The translations under genes and the position numbers were made by a program. Positions 62,243 through 64,000 of a stretch of 64,000 nt of DNA are shown one piece after another. Location of the stretch: assembly GCA_947504205.1 (NCBI GenBank), contig CANNGL010000002.1:372001-436000 (forward strand). Reading direction: 5' to 3'. The stretch's first letter is position 1. Every line of letters starts with the position of its first letter. A model generated the notes under the pieces. The model did no database searches, had not been told where the DNA came from, and saw only the letters and a list, made by a program, of their open reading frames with translations. Source of the DNA: an uncultured Litoreibacter sp. GTDB taxonomy: Bacteria > Pseudomonadota > Alphaproteobacteria > Rhodobacterales > Rhodobacteraceae.

Positions 62243-63079
62243 CTATCCATCATCCTTCTGCGGAATACCCATTTGCGCCATTGGGCTCACCCCAAGCTTG
62301 GCCGACGCAAATGGCCCTCCGTGACACATCTGACCGATATCTTGCGGGTCTGAGGGCGGTTCTTTCGCAAACACCTCCTCGGCATAATCCTCACCATTGC
62401 TGGTCGGACGATATCCCAGAACACGGCCCGCAGTGTTATCAACCGGCGCGCGGTCATTGTCGGAAATCCCGTAGACGATTGTGAACCCCACAAGCGGCGT
62501 ATCGATGGATTTGCGGACAAGCTGGCGAAGATCGTCAAAGCTCAACCACGAGCCGACAGCACGTGCGTTGCCCGGCTTTGAAGTGGCAGAATAGATGCGC
62601 AAATGCACGCTCTCAATGCCGTCCTTGTCCCAATACATCCGGCCCAGATCCTCGGTAAAACACTTGGCCAGCCCATACCATGTGTCGGGCCTGTGCGGTG
62701 CATCAACGGGGATCGGATCAGTCTTTGGATACATCCCCATCGCATGAATGGAAGAGGCATAGATCACGCGGCGACACCCGTGTTCCTTGGCGGATTGAAA
62801 GACATTGTAAGACCCCACGAAATTCGGGCCCCACATTTGCTCAAAGGGCAGCTCATCTACAATCGCGCCGAAATGCACGACCATATCAGCGCCCGCAATC
62901 AACGGCTTGATCTGGTCCATCTGCGCCAGATCGGCCTGAACGTAGGTCTCATTGGACAAGGCGTCGCTGCGCAGCGGCGCGATATCCGTTGAGACCAGCT
63001 CATCAGCCATGCCCGCCAACATGGCACGCAACTCATCGCCCAGATTGCCCGCAGCCCCGGTCAATACGATCTTCTTCAT
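62243..63079 (-). CDS. NAD-dependent uronate dehydrogenase-like SDR
   Basis: A 278-residue extended short-chain dehydrogenase. NAD loop TGAAGNLGDELR, serine in YASSIHAMG, catalytic Y-x3-K in WYGLAKCFTEDLGRMY, and the C-terminal segments VYGISDNDRAPVDN and LGYRPTSN closely follow Agrobacterium uronate dehydrogenase, which oxidises galacturonate/glucuronate to aldarolactones. Its start overlaps the transporter stop (ATGA), suggesting that the transporter handles the substrate or product. Confidence 0.85.
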   Translation of the reverse strand: MKKIVLTGAAGNLGDELRAMLAGMADELVSTDIAPLRSDALSNETYVQADLAQMDQIKPLIAGADMVVHFGAIVDELPFEQMWGPNFVGSYNVFQSAKEHGCRRVIYASSIHAMGMYPKTDPIPVDAPHRPDTWYGLAKCFTEDLGRMYWDKDGIESVHLRIYSATSKPGNARAVGSWLSFDDLRQLVRKSIDTPLVGFTIVYGISDNDRAPVDNTAGRVLGYRPTSNGEDYAEEVFAKEPPSDPQDIGQMCHGGPFASAKLGVSPMAQMGIPQKDDG

Positions 63080-63999
63080 TTCAGCCTCCTACGCAAAGCC
63101 CATCCCGTCAGGATCGGTGTCAGATACATGGGCACCTGATAGCATCCGATAAAGACGAGCAAGGGGGTAGTAACCTCTTCCGGCAATGCCACCAGAAAAA
63201 GCGCAATGTTGCGGTTACCAGACATGATGGTCACCGCCACGTGCCTGTCGGCCGCCATGCCGCGCGACAAGAGATACCCCAGCGCCTGAAAACCAAAATT
63301 CGCGACAAAGACAAAGAGCAGCCACAGCGCAAAAACGACCGGGGTCTCCCGGATCGCCGCGTTCACCGCGGACATCAACCCGACCACGATGACCGCCAGC
63401 AACAACGCCGATGCCCCGTCAATGGCGGTTAGCGTTTTTGCAGAGGGTTCCCGCAACAAGGTCAGCCGCAAAAGAAACGCGACGGCCGAAGCCGCGAAGA
63501 TCACGACAAGCAACCGAAGCGCCGCGCCCACCACTTGAGCCACGGTGCCAAAATCCGGCAGCAACAACAGGACCGGGATCACGGTGAGCGGCAGTATCGC
63601 GGTCCCAAGGATCAGCAGGCGCATCGCCTCGGTGCCATCCCGACCAATCATCTGCGCCATGTTCGGCGCGCCGGAAATGGACGAGCCCATCGCGATCATG
63701 ACAAGCGCTGTCGCGAAAGGTGTCCCAAGCCAGCCAAAAATCCACAACAGGAATATGACCACAAGCGGCAGTGCCAGTTGCGCGGCCAGAAGAATACCGA
63801 TCAGAACAGGACCAGCCCCCGACGTTTCCATCATCCGTTTCGGACCGATGCGCAGGGCTGCCAAGAACAGCAGGCCTGCCACCATTTCAGGAATATAGGG
63901 TTGCAGCACACGCGCGAGCCCCGGCAGGAAGACACCGGCCAGAATACCCGCGACCAAGACCCAAGGCCCCCGCCCGGCGAACCACCCCAACAGGGTCAT
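63076..63999 (-). CDS. SBF/bile-acid-symporter-like membrane transporter
   Basis: A 307-residue membrane protein with about nine to ten hydrophobic helices. The MGSSISGAPNMAQMIGRDG segment and the later MSGNRNIALFLVALP resemble the crossover motifs of SBF/BASS-type Na+-coupled carriers. The ATG ends one base before the window edge, so an upstream start cannot be excluded. Coupled to a uronate-dehydrogenase-like gene, it may import an organic acid. Confidence 0.8.
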   Translation of the reverse strand: MTLLGWFAGRGPWVLVAGILAGVFLPGLARVLQPYIPEMVAGLLFLAALRIGPKRMMETSGAGPVLIGILLAAQLALPLVVIFLLWIFGWLGTPFATALVMIAMGSSISGAPNMAQMIGRDGTEAMRLLILGTAILPLTVIPVLLLLPDFGTVAQVVGAALRLLVVIFAASAVAFLLRLTLLREPSAKTLTAIDGASALLLAVIVVGLMSAVNAAIRETPVVFALWLLFVFVANFGFQALGYLLSRGMAADRHVAVTIMSGNRNIALFLVALPEEVTTPLLVFIGCYQVPMYLTPILTGWALRRRLK

Positions 64000-64000
64000 G

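Overview
The window looks like a chromosomal segment from a marine alphaproteobacterium of the Roseobacter group (Rhodobacteraceae). The pointers are a class I lysyl-tRNA synthetase, an NDUFS4-like accessory subunit of complex I, an Irr-type Fur regulator beside fabA-fabB-fabI, a VPLPA-CTERM exported protein, a Hint-domain protein, FnrL-like boxes (TTGAT-N4-ATCAA) and many ATGA-coupled genes. No phage, transposon, IS element or CRISPR array is visible, and there is one tRNA gene (Arg-UCU). The genus is not determined.

Layout. (1) 1-10124: two divergent blocks for amino-sugar use. The minus block is murQ followed by a complete sugar ABC transporter and a Gfo/Idh dehydrogenase. The plus block is a BadF-type sugar kinase, a GntR/UTRA regulator, a SIS-type GlcN-6-P deaminase (NagB-II) and nagA. 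Together they form a full route from imported MurNAc/GlcNAc to fructose-6-phosphate, with paired AGGTATT half-sites between the divergent starts. (2) 10117-19563: adenosine-kinase-like PfkB protein, nth, a Hint protein lacking its usual Cys, an AraC-Ogt fusion, an OmpA lipoprotein, a FadR-type regulator, an enolase-superfamily/alcohol-dehydrogenase pair, a PcaD-like hydrolase and a Tet-type MFS pump. (3) 19526-26774: a tightly coupled minus operon (haloacid dehalogenase, alpha/beta hydrolase, threonine-dehydratase-like enzyme, EEP hydrolase), a site-2-type protease, then fabA-fabB-fabI with irr divergent. (4) 27412-30326: tRNA-Arg, then a TetR regulator, five copies of GAAC-N3-GTTC, a long leader predicted to fold into a three-way-junction RNA plus a terminator-like hairpin, and a PlsC-like acyltransferase coupled to a divergent CdsA-like protein. 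This is the most unusual part of the window. (5) 30330-48928: MFS, NDUFS4-like protein, uvrB, several small exported proteins, uspA, an orphan beta-helix (tailspike-like) protein, lysS, terB, a two-component pair, dacB, nadD, ettA. (6) 48929-56844: an AT-richer, membrane-anchored TIGR02594-like protein whose catalytic Cys is Ser, several very small genes (YdcH, DUF1328, cold-shock protein), a VPLPA-CTERM protein, a geranylgeranyl-reductase-like flavoprotein, dodecin, and a YedK/HMCES homologue with Pro in place of Cys2. (7) 56818-63999: MATE pump, glpK-glpD with divergent glpR, a uronate-dehydrogenase-like gene and an SBF-type transporter.

All functions are assigned by reading motifs and family resemblance. 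No search or folding program was run, so RNA structures and operators are hand-derived candidates. Start sites were chosen by Shine-Dalgarno position and family length where the longest frame was implausible.
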